Source: Saksenaea vasiformis B4078 (taxonomy: Eukaryota; Mucoromycota; Mucoromycetes; Mucorales; Saksenaeaceae). Taken from it: a DNA stretch of 64,000 nucleotides. The notes under the pieces were generated by a model. That model did not search any database and was not told where the DNA came from. It saw only the letters and a program-made list of their open reading frames with translations. A program made the position numbers and the translations under genes. The stretch is taken from NCBI GenBank assembly GCA_000697055.1, contig JNDT01001937.1:372001-436000 (forward strand), read 5' to 3'. Shown in pieces: positions 53,138-64,000 of the stretch (position 1 is the first letter of the stretch; each line of letters starts with the position of its first letter).

Positions 53138-55847
53138 AGATATATTTTTGGTAGACTAAAATACATCTTAACTATAGAATCCCTTTGAAGGAATACAGCT
53201 TTATAGCATGGCTTCTCCCGTCAGAAGCAGGATGATTACCGTATCTCTTCGTTGTTCTAGGTATTTTATGCAAGATTATGTACGAGACGTTCGGCACATT
53301 TGTCTCTCCTGTGATTGTCCCAGATAAAAAGGATAGCACGCAGCGAGTTCCTGGTAAAATATAACACATGCGCGATATGAACGTGTAGTATGTATCTCAA
53401 AAATAGATATGCATCACCTGGGGGGGGGAAGCATTACCGACCATTCACAGCTTATGTACTTTTCAGGTAGATTGTCGGTAGGTTGTGTCACCTTTGGTAA
53501 GGATTCGGTAGCGTTGTGTTACAAAAAACTGTGAATAATCGGTACCGCCTTCCCCCGTTGCATGGTAAAGGGCATCGAGCTGTTTTAAGAATTATAGGTT
53601 TTACCGAGTATCATAGAAAACGTGCGACCAACCCCACAAAAACAGGGTACTTAAAGTGAAAAAGGGCTTGTTCTTTCGACTTTAGAAACTTTTTTCTAAA
53701 TAGCGATTAGCGTATCACAGCATTAAGCAGTTCATTCACGCTCTGAAGCTTTGCATACGTCTTTCTTTCTGTTACACTTGATGTAACTCGAGGATGTAAC
53801 TACTAACGTTCACGTAAATCCGTTCAGGATTAAATTAACGTTACTCTTGCTGTATTATCTTCCTGGTGGTGATGAGATCTTGCTGATATCTTGTTGCACA
53901 CGCTTGCCCGAACGTAGAGGTGGAATTCTTCCAGTTCATCACTGGCTATAAATGGCACATTTGGCCATTCCTCCTTGCTACAGATGGCATCTTCGAATCA
54001 GAAGGTATTAATTATGACCTTCGTGGATACTGCTTCAATAGTTTCTCACACTTGCCCTCTTTTTGTATATAAAAACTGCTGCAATCTGTATGATGAGCAT
54101 CCTTTGTCGTTTCATCTCTCAATTCTTCCTTTTCTGGTTCCAATCACATTGGTTATTTTTCTTTATTAGAGGTTTGATAAGTTTGGTTTCGGTCTACCAC
54201 AGCAACGTTTCAAAGAGAGAATCTGAACCTGCCGATCTCTCGAAAATATTACGAAGTTTATGGGAGATTGATCGCAGAAGAAAAGAGTGAGCAGTTTGAA
54301 GCTGAACGAATCACAGTTTCTTGCATGTGAAATTTTTGATGTTAGCGCTATCGGATCTACACACGGATGGTCGCAAACTGTTATCATCGCCAAAAGAAGC
54401 AGAATAAAACAGTAATGCTCATACAACGCCCAATTGTATTTAACACGATAGGCTCTAGTCTATATCAAGAGATTGCTGCTATAAAAAGGACGGCTCAAGC
54501 TAAACTTGACATCTGCTGACCACTTGATTAGGAAATAAAAAGGTCGCCCACGGAATCCTTCTTTCTTTTTCCCTTTAGGAACAGGACCTGAAACGGAGTT
54601 TCTCATACTTATCGTCTCTTATCTTTTTACCGGATGACAGTACCGATTATCATCTTCTATGTATACCGTGGTGATGAAATCTGATAACAGATGTCTTCCT
54701 CTTTCCCACACGGATCCGAAGCAGATAGACTTCATCGTGATCAAAGGATTTCGATGTCAATCAGTAAATAAGCTGTAGCTCTGGCCAAGATACATCGTTG
54801 CAACTTCGAAAGTCCTCAACTGTTTCCATACCATCAGTCATTTCTTGCTATAGGCGTGTATAAATACAGCATTGCGCATAACAGTGCGTTGTCATATTAC
54901 TATTGCATTTCCAAGTCGTAATGGGTCAACGCACTAGTTGACTATTGGCTTTATACGACGGAGGACATGGTGGCAGACGAAGACGGTCAAGCTGAAAGAA
55001 AAGGCAGGACGGCATTTTTACTGTGTAACCGTCGCTGTCGGTGCCAATCAATTTCAGCTGGCCGATTGCGAAAGACGAAGAATATTTAGGCAGAAACCGC
55101 AAGCACTCTAACAGAAATTGATGTGGTTCAACAGCATAAATATTTTAGCTGACTGACTCTGTGTGAATCTGTTAGCCTATTCACAGGGTTGCGTGTCTAG
55201 ATAAGGTTTCACAATAGCACGATTGGCGTACCTGAAGTCGAAAGCAGGCGGAAGACAAAAAGCGTCTTGACTTAAACAAAGGAAGTTTGACGCAGTCCTC
55301 ATATCAATCTAGTAAAATGTTATCATAATATCATTATTTTGATGGTCTTTTCTTTTTATGTATGCAGGCACGCAATCGTTCCCTATTTCAACCAGAGGAT
55401 TAAAATGTAAGGTTCGGAAATTAGTTCAAAGTGAAAAAAACATACCGTCCTATTAACCCAAGTCTTATCACGGCATGGGTTTCAAGGCAGTGGAAGTATG
55501 ATGACTTCATTGTTATTATCACAGGGCCCGACCAAGGTATTTAGGTGGCACTCTAATAGACGACAGCAGGAAACATGTGCAACCCCGCACACTGTTTGGA
55601 AAAGAAAAATAGACTGCAGCACTGTTACAATTTTTACCCTCTTTTTTTTTTTTCTTCTTCCTTTCTTTTGTCTTTTTCCTTATTTTCTTGTTGTTGTGAG
55701 TCATTAGCATCTCAACTATTACCATCGGGCAGAGTACACTTATGTTCATTTACACAGCCTCTGTCTCTGTATTCATTGATTCATTACCCATCACGATCTA
55801 AGCTTTTCATCGCTTCCGTATAAGCAAAGACTAGTTTAATCTTTGCC
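53138..55847. other. long intergenic stretch
   Basis: About 2.7 kb, with a small inverted-repeat element at 53424-53556. A frame at 54063-54290 ends SVYHSNVSKRESEPADLSKI and may be a protein relic, but nothing around it supports a gene. A pyrimidine tract at 55632-55680 could belong to an unrecognised upstream exon or promoter of the Arf-GEF. Confidence 0.45.
53424..53556. mobile_element. 133-bp inverted-repeat element (MITE-like)
   Basis: The left end GGGGGAAGCATTACCGACC runs on to ATTCACAG. The right end, read in reverse complement, is GGGGGAAGGCGGTACCGAT followed by TATTCACAG: about 28-bp imperfect inverted repeats around an about 78-bp core. No coding capacity; target duplication not evident. 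The core repeats a TCGGTAG motif (GATTGTCGGTAGG, GATTCGGTAGC). Confidence 0.65.
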
Positions 55848-58650
55848 ATGCCGAACCACAATGATTTACAACAGATGCACGCAACTGCAACGCTTCCGTG
55901 TTTTGCGTCACAACTCGAGAACTTTGATTTTCGTGGAGATGGTATTGATATGGCCTTAAGGTAACAAAAGAAACAAGGAGATGTATATGATAGGAGGATT
56001 TGATGGAAAAGGGATTTAGGAAACTACTCGCCAAAGTCCATCTACCGAAAGAATCTCAACAAATTGACCGAGCTATGGAAGATTTTGCTAAACGATACCA
56101 TGAATGTAATCCAGGACTAGTAGAAAGTCCAGGTAAAATCAGCCTAGCTTTTCGCCAGAGAAAAACTATGCTAAAAAATTACGTATTGCTATACAGATGC
56201 GGTTTACGCCGTGGCTTTTTCGATTCTTCTTCTCCATACGGATGCGCACAACAGGAACGTACGCCAAAAAATGAACAAGGAAACATTTATCATGCGAACC
56301 AAGATTATAGAAGGTGGCGAGAATGTGCCGGAAGAAATATTAGACGTCAGTATATATACATATATATATATATCTATATATACATGTGCGTGTTTCTTTT
56401 TCATGAATACTTATGGGTGGTATTAGATTATGTTTGATAATATCGTTTACTCCGAATTCACTTATGCGGAAGGAGAAAATGACCTTTTTGGAACAGTCAA
56501 AGCAGCGGAGAAGCCCACATCGTGGTTTTCAAAGTTATCAAAAAGTGATACGACTACAACGCCACAAGTGGTAAGAGAAATGGGGACACGGTAAGATTGA
56601 AATAAACTAATACGTAAAAACCAAAAGGGTGCTTTGACCGCAGATCTCTATGCGAAATTGGATCAATTGATGCCAGCTGAGAGCACCTATAGTTACAAGC
56701 GGACACTGAAACCTATTAATATCACGGATATTCATCGTTCGCTCCTTAAAGCACAAAACGTTTGTCTCGCAGGTGTTCGTAGTCGGCATGCTGGAGGCAA
56801 TGGATCAACTGCCAGTCATAACAATACCTTCGCGGTTCGTGTCACAAAAGCAGGAATGCTGGATCGCAAGTATGATTTGTTGCAGGGTGGTAAAAAGGCG
56901 ACAACGCGTGGTTGGCGACCTTTTGGTGTGATTCTAAGCGGTAGTCAAATCATCTTCTTTGCCGATGTTTCTTCTTTTCAAGCTTGGTTAGAAACCAGCG
57001 AAACAGCGGATGAAGAAGACGGATCAGAATCGCCTATCAGTCGACGCGACAACAGTCATCTTATCGCCGCACAACATTCTCGTCCAGCATCACCTCGCCA
57101 ATCTTCATCGACTCGCCCATACCATCAGCATACGTCTTTTACTTCCATTTCATCCATGAGTACGACCACACAGACAACCACGTCACTATCATCTCTCTAT
57201 TCTTCCCAGTCACCTACTTCACCCTCTACACCTTCTAGTCCTATTTCATCACCATCCTCCATGCTGCGGCCTGTCCAAATCATTTCATTAGCAAATGCTA
57301 TCTGTATTTATGATGAAGCCTACGTCAAATACCCCCATGTTTTCCGACTTATTACCGGTGACGGCCAGCAATTTTTGATGCGTGCTGAGAGTGATGCTGA
57401 CATGGAAGACTGGATGCGTAAAATCAACTATGCCGCGACGATGAAAACAACAGGTATTCGCTTACGGCCATCCAGACGAATGTCTGGCCACACCGGCTTG
57501 AATGATCGACGGGAGCAACGTAAACTTGCCGAGCAAAGTAAAAGGGAAGAAAAAGCAAAGGTAAGGTCCCTCTTTTTCGTTGTTTTGGTAGCGGCTTGGA
57601 TTGAACCGTCATGTAATGTAGGCTAAGATACTGGAACTATCGGAAAATATTGCAGCACATGTGCGATTACTCGATCATGAACTCCAGTTACGACTTAACT
57701 TGATGATTCTTGTTCCTTTGCAAAAATCGACAAAGGATAGACTGTTAGGATTTGCCGAAGTCATTGGAAAGCGGATACAAGCCAAACGCTATGAATTACA
57801 GAGGCTTGAATGTTACAGGGAATTTTTGGAACGCGAACTATTTTGGTGGCTCTCACTCCATCCAACACGCAAGTTATCCGCGCCACTTCTATCACATCCG
57901 TTTGCAGCACCGTTTCTTATTCATCGTTCTCCAACTTCTCCATCCACGCCACGCAAATCAGATGAACTTCCATTTTCGCACAAACATTTAACAGCCAGCC
58001 CTCTTAAAATGGATGAAGATATTATGTGGAGTCATGGCAATATACAGATACCCAAGCGTACATCGAGTTTACTCAAACCAGAACAACTGAAAATACTAGT
58101 GCCACATCAGCAGGAAATCTCACATCATGAAACAAATGAAAAAGAAACACAACCACAAAGTGATAAAGAGAAACTAGGTAACGAAGAGGATGCTGAATGG
58201 AACCCTCGAAGGGCATCCTGTCCTCAAATTCCTCCTCTTACTACGGAACCAAATACCGCACCCACCGAAGAGACAGATGAATCACGCACAAGCAGTAGCA
58301 CAATCCAAGGGCCAAGTGACAGTACCGAACAACTACAACCCAAAGAACCGTCACCGCCACCTAAGCCAAGCAAAAAGATGTCAACTGCTGATAGAGTCTC
58401 TGAAATGGACAAATTACTTCGAAGGCGTAGTCGAAGCAACCCAATCATGCCCAACGATTTGCTTATTCGAACAACACAAGCAGGAAAACTACTGGATGTA
58501 CCTGCAACCGTGTTAAATAGAGAAAGGAGTGGATCAGAAGCATCATCTGTCCGAGATGACGACGATAACATCAGTGTCATCATGGTAAACGAATCGGAAG
58601 AGGATCTGACAGCAAGCTTGCATAGCTGGACTCTTACACCTGCCCATTGA
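55848..58650 (+). CDS. Arf-GEF with Sec7 and PH domains
   Basis: Guanine-nucleotide exchange factor for Arf GTPases, acting on Golgi, endosome or plasma membrane; closest in layout to fungal Syt1-like proteins. Proposed exons: 55848-55960, 56020-56132, 56197-56345, 56427-56570, 56628-57560, 57622-58650; total 827 codons (826 residues), all phases closing. Sec7 text: [40 protein letters not shown] and [19 protein letters not shown], ending [17 protein letters not shown]. The N-terminal part of the Sec7 domain, which carries the catalytic Glu loop, is missing, so upstream exons were probably not found. The PH domain (about 270-470) starts [13 protein letters not shown] and ends [14 protein letters not shown], split by a long Ser/Thr-rich insert. 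The C-terminal 340 residues have a helical segment ([15 protein letters not shown]) and a low-complexity Ser/Pro tail. Confidence 0.85.
56347..56386. repeat. AT microsatellite in an Arf-GEF intron
   Basis: Interrupted (TA)n tract (TATATATATATATATCTATA and flanks) inside the intron between 56345 and 56427. A similar run occurs in the intron of GTPase copy B at 20222-20241. Confidence 0.85.
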
Positions 58651-60375
58651 GAAAAACTTTTTGTTTCTTCGCTTGACTTGTTTTGATTCATGTAGCATAT
58701 AGACTGACTGATGATCATCGTATCCATAGTTCCCTTTTTCTCTTTTTTTTTTTTCTCTTTTCATATGTTGTTCGTGTTTCAAACAGAGCACTGAACTATA
58801 CTTTCCATCCTCTGCTTTTGTGTCATAGCATTTTCCTCAGTTCCGGTAATTTCCTGGACGAGACTTGTGATATTCATGGATCATAAAACGCTACTCTCTG
58901 CACACGTTCATTCTGAGCCCTGGCTGGATGTAATCACTTAAATTTTTATGGAATGCATCCATAATTTAACCAAGATATCCACTGTTTCCCGAATTATGTG
59001 GTTACAGAAACATGGTACGTTCTCCGCAGATCACAAATTCTTTTGGTGCATCATCTTCTTTGCACACTTTCGAATGTTCTGTTTTGAAGTACTGGTATGT
59101 TGCAGAGTACTTTCTTTTTAGCCTTAACAAGGCCAAAAATCACCATCACATATCGTTTTCCTATGAATCTAGAAGAGGCTAAAGCGTAACGCCTCTAAAC
59201 ACCATATGCATTGATCATACTGGAATCCAACTCAATTAGGTTGAAGGTCCATCTCTTTTTCTTATACCTGTTGTCCAAGATGCTTCATGACCGCAGCGCC
59301 CACGTCCCCTTTGTGTACATGATCTAGATCCAGCATCAAGGTCAAATGTGCCTGGGCCAGGGGGAGGTCACCAACCAGGGTTGCTAATAGCCAAGGTAGA
59401 GCTTACAATAACGTTGGGCTGTATTTCCTCAGGGAGGTTTGCTCCAGCCAAAAAAAAAAAAAAAAAGCTTACAATAAGGATACCAGTTGCCACAACAGGC
59501 TCAATCCTCCGAGATTGGTTGCAACAAAGGGGGTTATGATCTCGATTCATTCGAATGGGAAAGTAAGACGGTACAACAAATTTGCTGGTGAGCTGTCTAT
59601 CAGTACGGAGGTTAGTAAAAGTACGATGATCAAAACCGCAGTTATGAATCTTGTGCTGGGGAGATGACAGACCCTTAGATAAACTATTTGCTATCCTCGG
59701 ACGAGCGTAATACAATTAAAAGCAACACAAATGGCTCAGTTACACGGGTGTCCAAAAGAAATTGAGGCGTTGAAGTATGCAGTTTCTACAATGGATCCAA
59801 GCCCCCCCTCCCCAACTTCGACGAATAGGATTGGCCTTCGGGTACAGGATATCCGGCAATCGTTTTATGGCCTTTTTTGTACATGCTCGGATACATTTTG
59901 AGTCTACGGCGGATCAATACCATATAGGTAGTTATGTTCCAGCTGCTGAATTAATGACGCACATCCTCCGCAATGAGGCAATAACGAACTGGCTGTCTAC
60001 ATGTGTGACTCAGCGGTCTAGTTCCGCCACCTCACCCGAACAGAGTTAATATGTATGACACCTTCCTAAACGTTGCAATTGATTTATGTTGTCTTTCTTT
60101 GGATTTCCATTGTGGTTAGTGACAATCAAAAGATGTATCTGTACGTTTCACGAGTTGATGTCAAGGTGTTCATCAAAGATATTGACTTGAACCTAAAGAG
60201 AGAAAACACGGAAAAGGAAAAAATGATCGAGTCAAAAAAGTTACTTTTTGTGACTGTAGGATCGGGAGTGCAAGTCTCGTTTCATTGGCCAGTGCATTAA
60301 CAAGCACACTTGTTTTTTGCTTATTAAGTGGGTCTCTGTTCAGCTGTTTCCCCCACTTCACTGCTGAATCATTCC
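58651..60375. other. intergenic, with one weak open frame
   Basis: About 1.7 kb. A 90-codon plus-strand frame (59777-60049, ending THILRNEAITNWLSTCVTQR...) has natural-looking composition but no family match or splice support. A pure A15-16 tract lies at 59451-59466. No other feature seen. Confidence 0.45.
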
Positions 60376-61874
60376 ATGGCAGCGTCTATTGTTACACGTC
60401 ATGTATTTCGTGCCTCGGGGAGGTATGTTGTTTTACCCATGCATTATAACCATTGACCTTTACGGATCGTTTGTTAGAATTACGCCCCTGGCAACAAAGT
60501 TGGCTCCCTGTCCTCAGTATTATATGTTTACGGTAAACACGTCGAGGTAAATTTGATCTGATCAGTTCTATTGTATGACTTATCTTTTTTTAGAAAGACC
60601 TTTTCAACGAGCCTCTTCCGTTCTGGTGAAGCGTCGTCTTCTCAGCGACAGTCAGAGACCAAGACTGCACAACTCGGCAACGGTACCGTTGCTGCTACCG
60701 AACCGACTTCACGCATTGGAAAGATGATCCAGCAATCAAAGGAGCTTTTCGCTTTCTACAAGGGTGGACTTCAATTGCTTTGGGCAAACAGCAAGACAGC
60801 CAAAGCACTTAAACAAAAAGTGGAGAAAGAGGGATATGTTCTAAACCGATCTGAATTTCAGCTCGTATGTGTTTTATCAATGCAAATGTGTCATGTTGAC
60901 CTGCCAAAATAGGTGCATCAATCGAGCAAGGATATGCTCAAGATGATCCCTTTCGGAATCATCCTTTGCATTCTTCCGGAATCGGTACTGAAACAAAAGG
61001 AATTCTAAAGGATTGGAGCTAAAAAAAGAACATAGATTCCTTTCTTTGTCATTTTCGTTCCTGGTATGATTCCTGGAACTTGTATCAAGGAAAGCCAATT
61101 GGTAAGCAAATTCCTATTCTATCATCTGATCGATAGCACTGACAAAAAAGAGAACAGCAAAAACAGCGTGAAAAATTGGACAAGACTCGTCAATTAATGA
61201 GCGCCAATGTTATCAAATCAGCGGAGAAGATTGGATCGGTAAAATAAATCGAATCTAGAACGGTTGATAGCTTAGCTGAACTGACTCGATCTCAGATTTC
61301 TCCAGAAGACTTCTTGAGCATTCGAAGTTTTACACGAATTGCCAAAGGTTACGAATATGATTTCGATCTGAAGCATATTGATAGAAGTCATTTATCTGCA
61401 TATTGCAGGTAAATAATGGGTACATTGAAATAAGCAATTACTTAATTTAGGTCGTTAGATTTATGGGACTACCAGGTTGGGGAACTCATGGCATGTTGAA
61501 AAGACGACTTGATAAGCATATGGATTACGTTTTGCAAGATGATAAGGTAAATGCAAAAAAAAATGCTTTACTACGTACACTGATGCAATCTGTTGTTAGT
61601 TAATTGCTAAAGAAGGAGTTGAATCGCTTGCATTGACGGAGTTGCAGCATGCAGTGGAGGAGCGTGGCATGTAAGTTGGAAAAACAATCTAGGTCTGTGT
61701 GTTACAGGGTCCTGATTTTTTGATATATCCAGGCGTTCTTTGAGTGCTGATGAAGAACATCTTCGACGCGGTCTGAAGTACTGGCTGGCCTTGCACTTGT
61801 GCGATCCTCCTGTGTCTCGTGGCTTATTGGTGTTTAGTAGAATGTTTTTATTGAATGCTAGTTACAAACGTTAG
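60376..61874 (+). CDS. LETM1-domain mitochondrial inner-membrane protein
   Basis: LETM1-domain proteins sit in the mitochondrial inner membrane, support K+/H+ balance and bind mitochondrial ribosomes. Proposed exons: 60376-60422, 60478-60546, 60594-60864, 60913-60984, 61036-61101, 61158-61238, 61296-61408, 61459-61546, 61600-61670, 61733-61874; total 340 codons (339 residues), all phases closing. The basic N-terminus (MAASIVTRHVFRASGR) looks like a mitochondrial presequence. The membrane segment is MLKMIPFGIILCILPESIPF then VIFVPGMIPGTC. The C-terminal soluble domain has FRSFTRIA-like text (exact: LSIRSFTRIAKGYEYDF), RFMGLPGWGTHGMLKRRLDK, LALTELQHAVEERGMRSL and LRRGLKYWLAL, the classic LETM1 ribosome-binding layout. 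It resembles the LETMD1-type branch more than yeast Mdm38; paralogue identity is open. Confidence 0.85.
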
Positions 61875-62216
61875 AAAATTTAGAATAGTTTATCTTATAG
61901 AACATGAAAACTGTGTGCCTTCTTGTCAGACAGAAATTTTGCCGAGAACGCCAGTCTATAAAATGGGTATGCAAAATAATGAAGCAAAGTGGTCGGGGTG
62001 TAGAGAGACTAGAGAGAAAACGGGGGCGCGCGGATGCAGTTCCGATGACCGGTGTGATTGGACACCTGACTATGATGCGGTGTTGCAAACCGTTTTCAAC
62101 GCCTCTATTTTTGTTATTCAAACCAGAAAAAGATGTATGTAAAAATATTTATACCTTACCTTTTTCTTTTTGCATCTTCTTTTTTCCTCTTCTTCTTCTT
62201 CCTTATTCCTCTTTCA
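61875..62216. other. intergenic
   Basis: About 340 bp. Open frames cross it in three registers, but the only recognisable feature is the T/C-rich tract (62150-62215) directly before the next ATG, likely promoter or leader. Confidence 0.5.
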
Positions 62217-62726
62217 ATGACAAAACATCATCATTCCAGTAGCAGATCCAGTAATGAAAATGGTCCTTCACCTTCTCTTTATTCCTCTTCCTCAACATAC
62301 GCATCATCTGTCAAATCCATGGCATGCCCAATTTCACATAATGACGATATAACGTCCTATACCACAACTACGTATATCCTCGCAGCAATTCCACGCAGTA
62401 CCAATTCTTCCGAATGCAATTCCTCTCAAAAACAGAATCCTATTACAGAAGCGCCGACGGATATCTCATTATACTGGGAAGAGACGGGTCTCGCGTTGGA
62501 TTTAGCAGATGACGATTTAGTACTCAGAAAAGTAACAACGAAAAGCAAAGCAACGCAATGGATTAAAGACAAATTGCATCGTCAACAATCGGCCGAGAAT
62601 ATAAATCAGTCAATAATGACAAGTAGTAACCGTCGACCGGACATACAACAAATTAGATATCATGCTGTGAAACCAGCACGACACATCGCGTCGCTTGTAA
62701 GAAAATGGTCCCCTTTCAAACCATAA
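62217..62726 (+). CDS. Ser-rich hypothetical protein
   Basis: Single frame; the ATG at 62217 gives 169 residues starting MTKHHHSSSRSSNENG. The N-terminal half is Ser/Thr/Tyr-rich and probably disordered. The C-terminal half is more ordered: ISLYWEETGLALDLADDDLV, KATQWIKDKLHRQQS and a basic end HIASLVRKWSPFKP. The frame extends upstream to 62133 as a run of hydrophobic residues translated from the T/C tract, which I take as untranslated leader rather than a signal peptide. No family recognised. Intronless, between LETM1 (same strand) and CENP-T (convergent). Confidence 0.55.
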   Translation: MTKHHHSSSRSSNENGPSPSLYSSSSTYASSVKSMACPISHNDDITSYTTTTYILAAIPRSTNSSECNSSQKQNPITEAPTDISLYWEETGLALDLADDDLVLRKVTTKSKATQWIKDKLHRQQSAENINQSIMTSSNRRPDIQQIRYHAVKPARHIASLVRKWSPFKP

Positions 62727-63014
62727 CGCCCCTTCCCCTTATTCCCCCTCGTAAAGAAAATGCATTTCATTGTATATAGCTGTAAAGAAACAAGGTATAT
62801 AAAGATTTCCAACATCGACTCATCTTTTTTTTTTCTATGTTGACCTGGAAATGAAATAGCAAGAACATTCTTTTGTTTTCCGGAAGAGAATCTATTTAAC
62901 CTCAGATTTTTAACTTTTACCCGTAAACTTACCGGATAGGATAAAGGCATAGAATGCATCAAATAATCTGAGTGACATTGAATAGGTTCTGAAACAGATA
63001 GAAAGCATGTACAT

Positions 63015-64000
63015 TTATTCAAATGAATCGGGATACAGAACGTTGTCGGCAAACACGGAGGTGCACATGAGGTCCCATAATTCTCTCGGCAAATTTCGGT
63101 GTGCCAATGCCTCCAACGTCATCTTGCTGTTCACCAACATCTGCTTTTCCATCAGCAATTTTACATGATCTGTAAGTATCCGATCTTGTTCTTCATTCTC
63201 GGCATACGTCTGCAGATTATTTGCCAGTTGATCGAAAAATAATTCGCTGCTATAGTAGTAAAAAAAAACGTGTTGGTTATCTATCATGAAAAATATCACA
63301 TGCAGATAAAACCTACGCTTCCATGATTTTGGTCATCGTGGAAGTTTCCATCTTTTTCCGTGAAAAGAGTGAAAATAGTTGTTTTTGGATAGTTTTTGCT
63401 ATAACCGGTTGTTTCTCTGCCCGCCTGCATTTGCGCTCTGTGTCAACAATCACCTATATAAGCAAAAACGTGCACCGTTTTACCTTCTATCAAAGTGGCG
63501 CTCTTCTACTTGATTTCCAAGAGATGCATTTGCCCTAATGAACATGGATGTAAACATTTGCCTATTCCTTTACTTTTGCCATAATGTAGTTTTCACCTTG
63601 ATGTCTCTGTTGGAGCTGAAACAGGTTCCTCGTCTGTTTGCTGCGTGGTATCGCCCACAGGCACAGAAATTTGTGGCTCCCTAGATTCCTTTCTTTAGCT
63701 CAACTAAGCCAGTGGTGTGATAAAAAAAAATTACCCAAATGATTCATCCAGATCATACATAGAAGCGTCGTCATCCCACCCTATCTGCTGCTGCTGCTGT
63801 TGTTGTTTCTCCACTGCTTCGGCTGTTAAGGAATCTTGTGTTTGCTGATCCTTCGTTTGCATAACTTCTGGTGACCTTTCCTCCTCCACGGCTACTTGTT
63901 CTTCCAAGTGTGCAGACCTGGGTGATGTAACGCTTCCCTTACTGAGTGTAGGGCTAAATTCGAAAATAATCGATGACTGGTCAAAATCATGCGGCGTTGG
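63015..64000 (-). CDS. CENP-T-like kinetochore protein, histone-fold end, partial
   Basis: CENP-T binds centromeric DNA through a histone fold (paired with CENP-W) and recruits the Ndc80 and Mis12 complexes. Proposed minus-strand exons: 63735 to beyond 64000, 63597-63680, 63510-63534, 63317-63453, 63015-63249; all phases close. The C-terminal exon matches the CENP-T histone fold well: SELFFDQLANNLQTYAENEE, VKLLMEKQMLVNSKMTLEAL and AHRNLPRELWDLM, ending about 17 residues later. The preceding exon has ERKCRRAEKQPVIAK and LFSLFSRKKM. The most N-terminal visible part is acidic and has a run of seven Gln. The start of the protein is outside the window. The family is poorly conserved outside the fold, so the call rests on the last about 100 residues. 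Confidence 0.75.

Noticed and set aside
1..64000. CRISPR arrays, bacterial operons, ribosome binding sites
   Set aside because: Intron-rich eukaryotic genes throughout; no short regularly spaced repeats of that kind seen.

Overview
The window is a eukaryotic nuclear contig from a fungus, most likely an early-diverging Mucoromycota (zygomycete) species. Reasons: most genes carry many short introns (about 40-75 nt, GT-AG with internal CTAAT/CTAAC-like branch sites); intergenic DNA is AT-rich; conserved proteins are fungal or opisthokont housekeeping proteins; and the mobile load (Fanzor, Tc1/mariner relics, CX2CX4HX7C zinc-knuckle proteins, GFGxxK proteins) is of a kind I associate with Mucoromycota. 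Exon models were joined by hand from splice consensus, reading phase and family similarity. Most close exactly in frame; none was tested against a database.

Layout. 0-7.4 kb: RPL9 (partial), the retromer subunit VPS26 and alpha-SNAP/SEC17, all on the minus strand. 9.3-11.2 kb: a lineage-type multi-exon gene with a GFGxxK motif and a degraded splice donor. 14.4-23.8 kb: three tandem minus-strand GTPases of the RHD3/Sey1 (atlastin-like) family whose C-terminal membrane hairpin is replaced by charged coiled coils. Two look intact and one is a pseudogene. 25.2-29.3 kb: proteasome receptor RPN13 (+) and an F-BAR/RhoGAP protein like Rgd1 (-).

29.3-39.4 kb is the mobile part: a decayed Fanzor (TnpB-like RNA-guided nuclease), a Tc1/mariner-type transposase relic on the same strand, a dispersed repeat on both sides, and a one-exon protein made of 13-residue repeats behind a zinc knuckle that matches the Fanzor N-terminus in spacing.

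40-51.3 kb is a very compact block: isopentenyl phosphate kinase, EMC2, MGS1/WRNIP1, MED11, a secreted S8 protease, an alkyladenine-glycosylase-like protein, a SIKE/FGFR1OP2-like STRIPAK protein and a copper amine oxidase. 52.5-53.1 kb holds a possible small secreted protein. 55.8-64 kb: a Sec7+PH Arf-GEF, a LETM1-domain mitochondrial protein, a Ser-rich hypothetical protein and the histone-fold end of CENP-T (partial at the right edge).

The genes do not form one pathway. Several serve membrane traffic (VPS26, SEC17, Sec7 Arf-GEF, F-BAR/RhoGAP, EMC2). The strongest candidate for something undescribed is the tandem family of coiled-coil RHD3-like GTPases; second is the zinc-knuckle link between the Fanzor and the 13-residue repeat protein.
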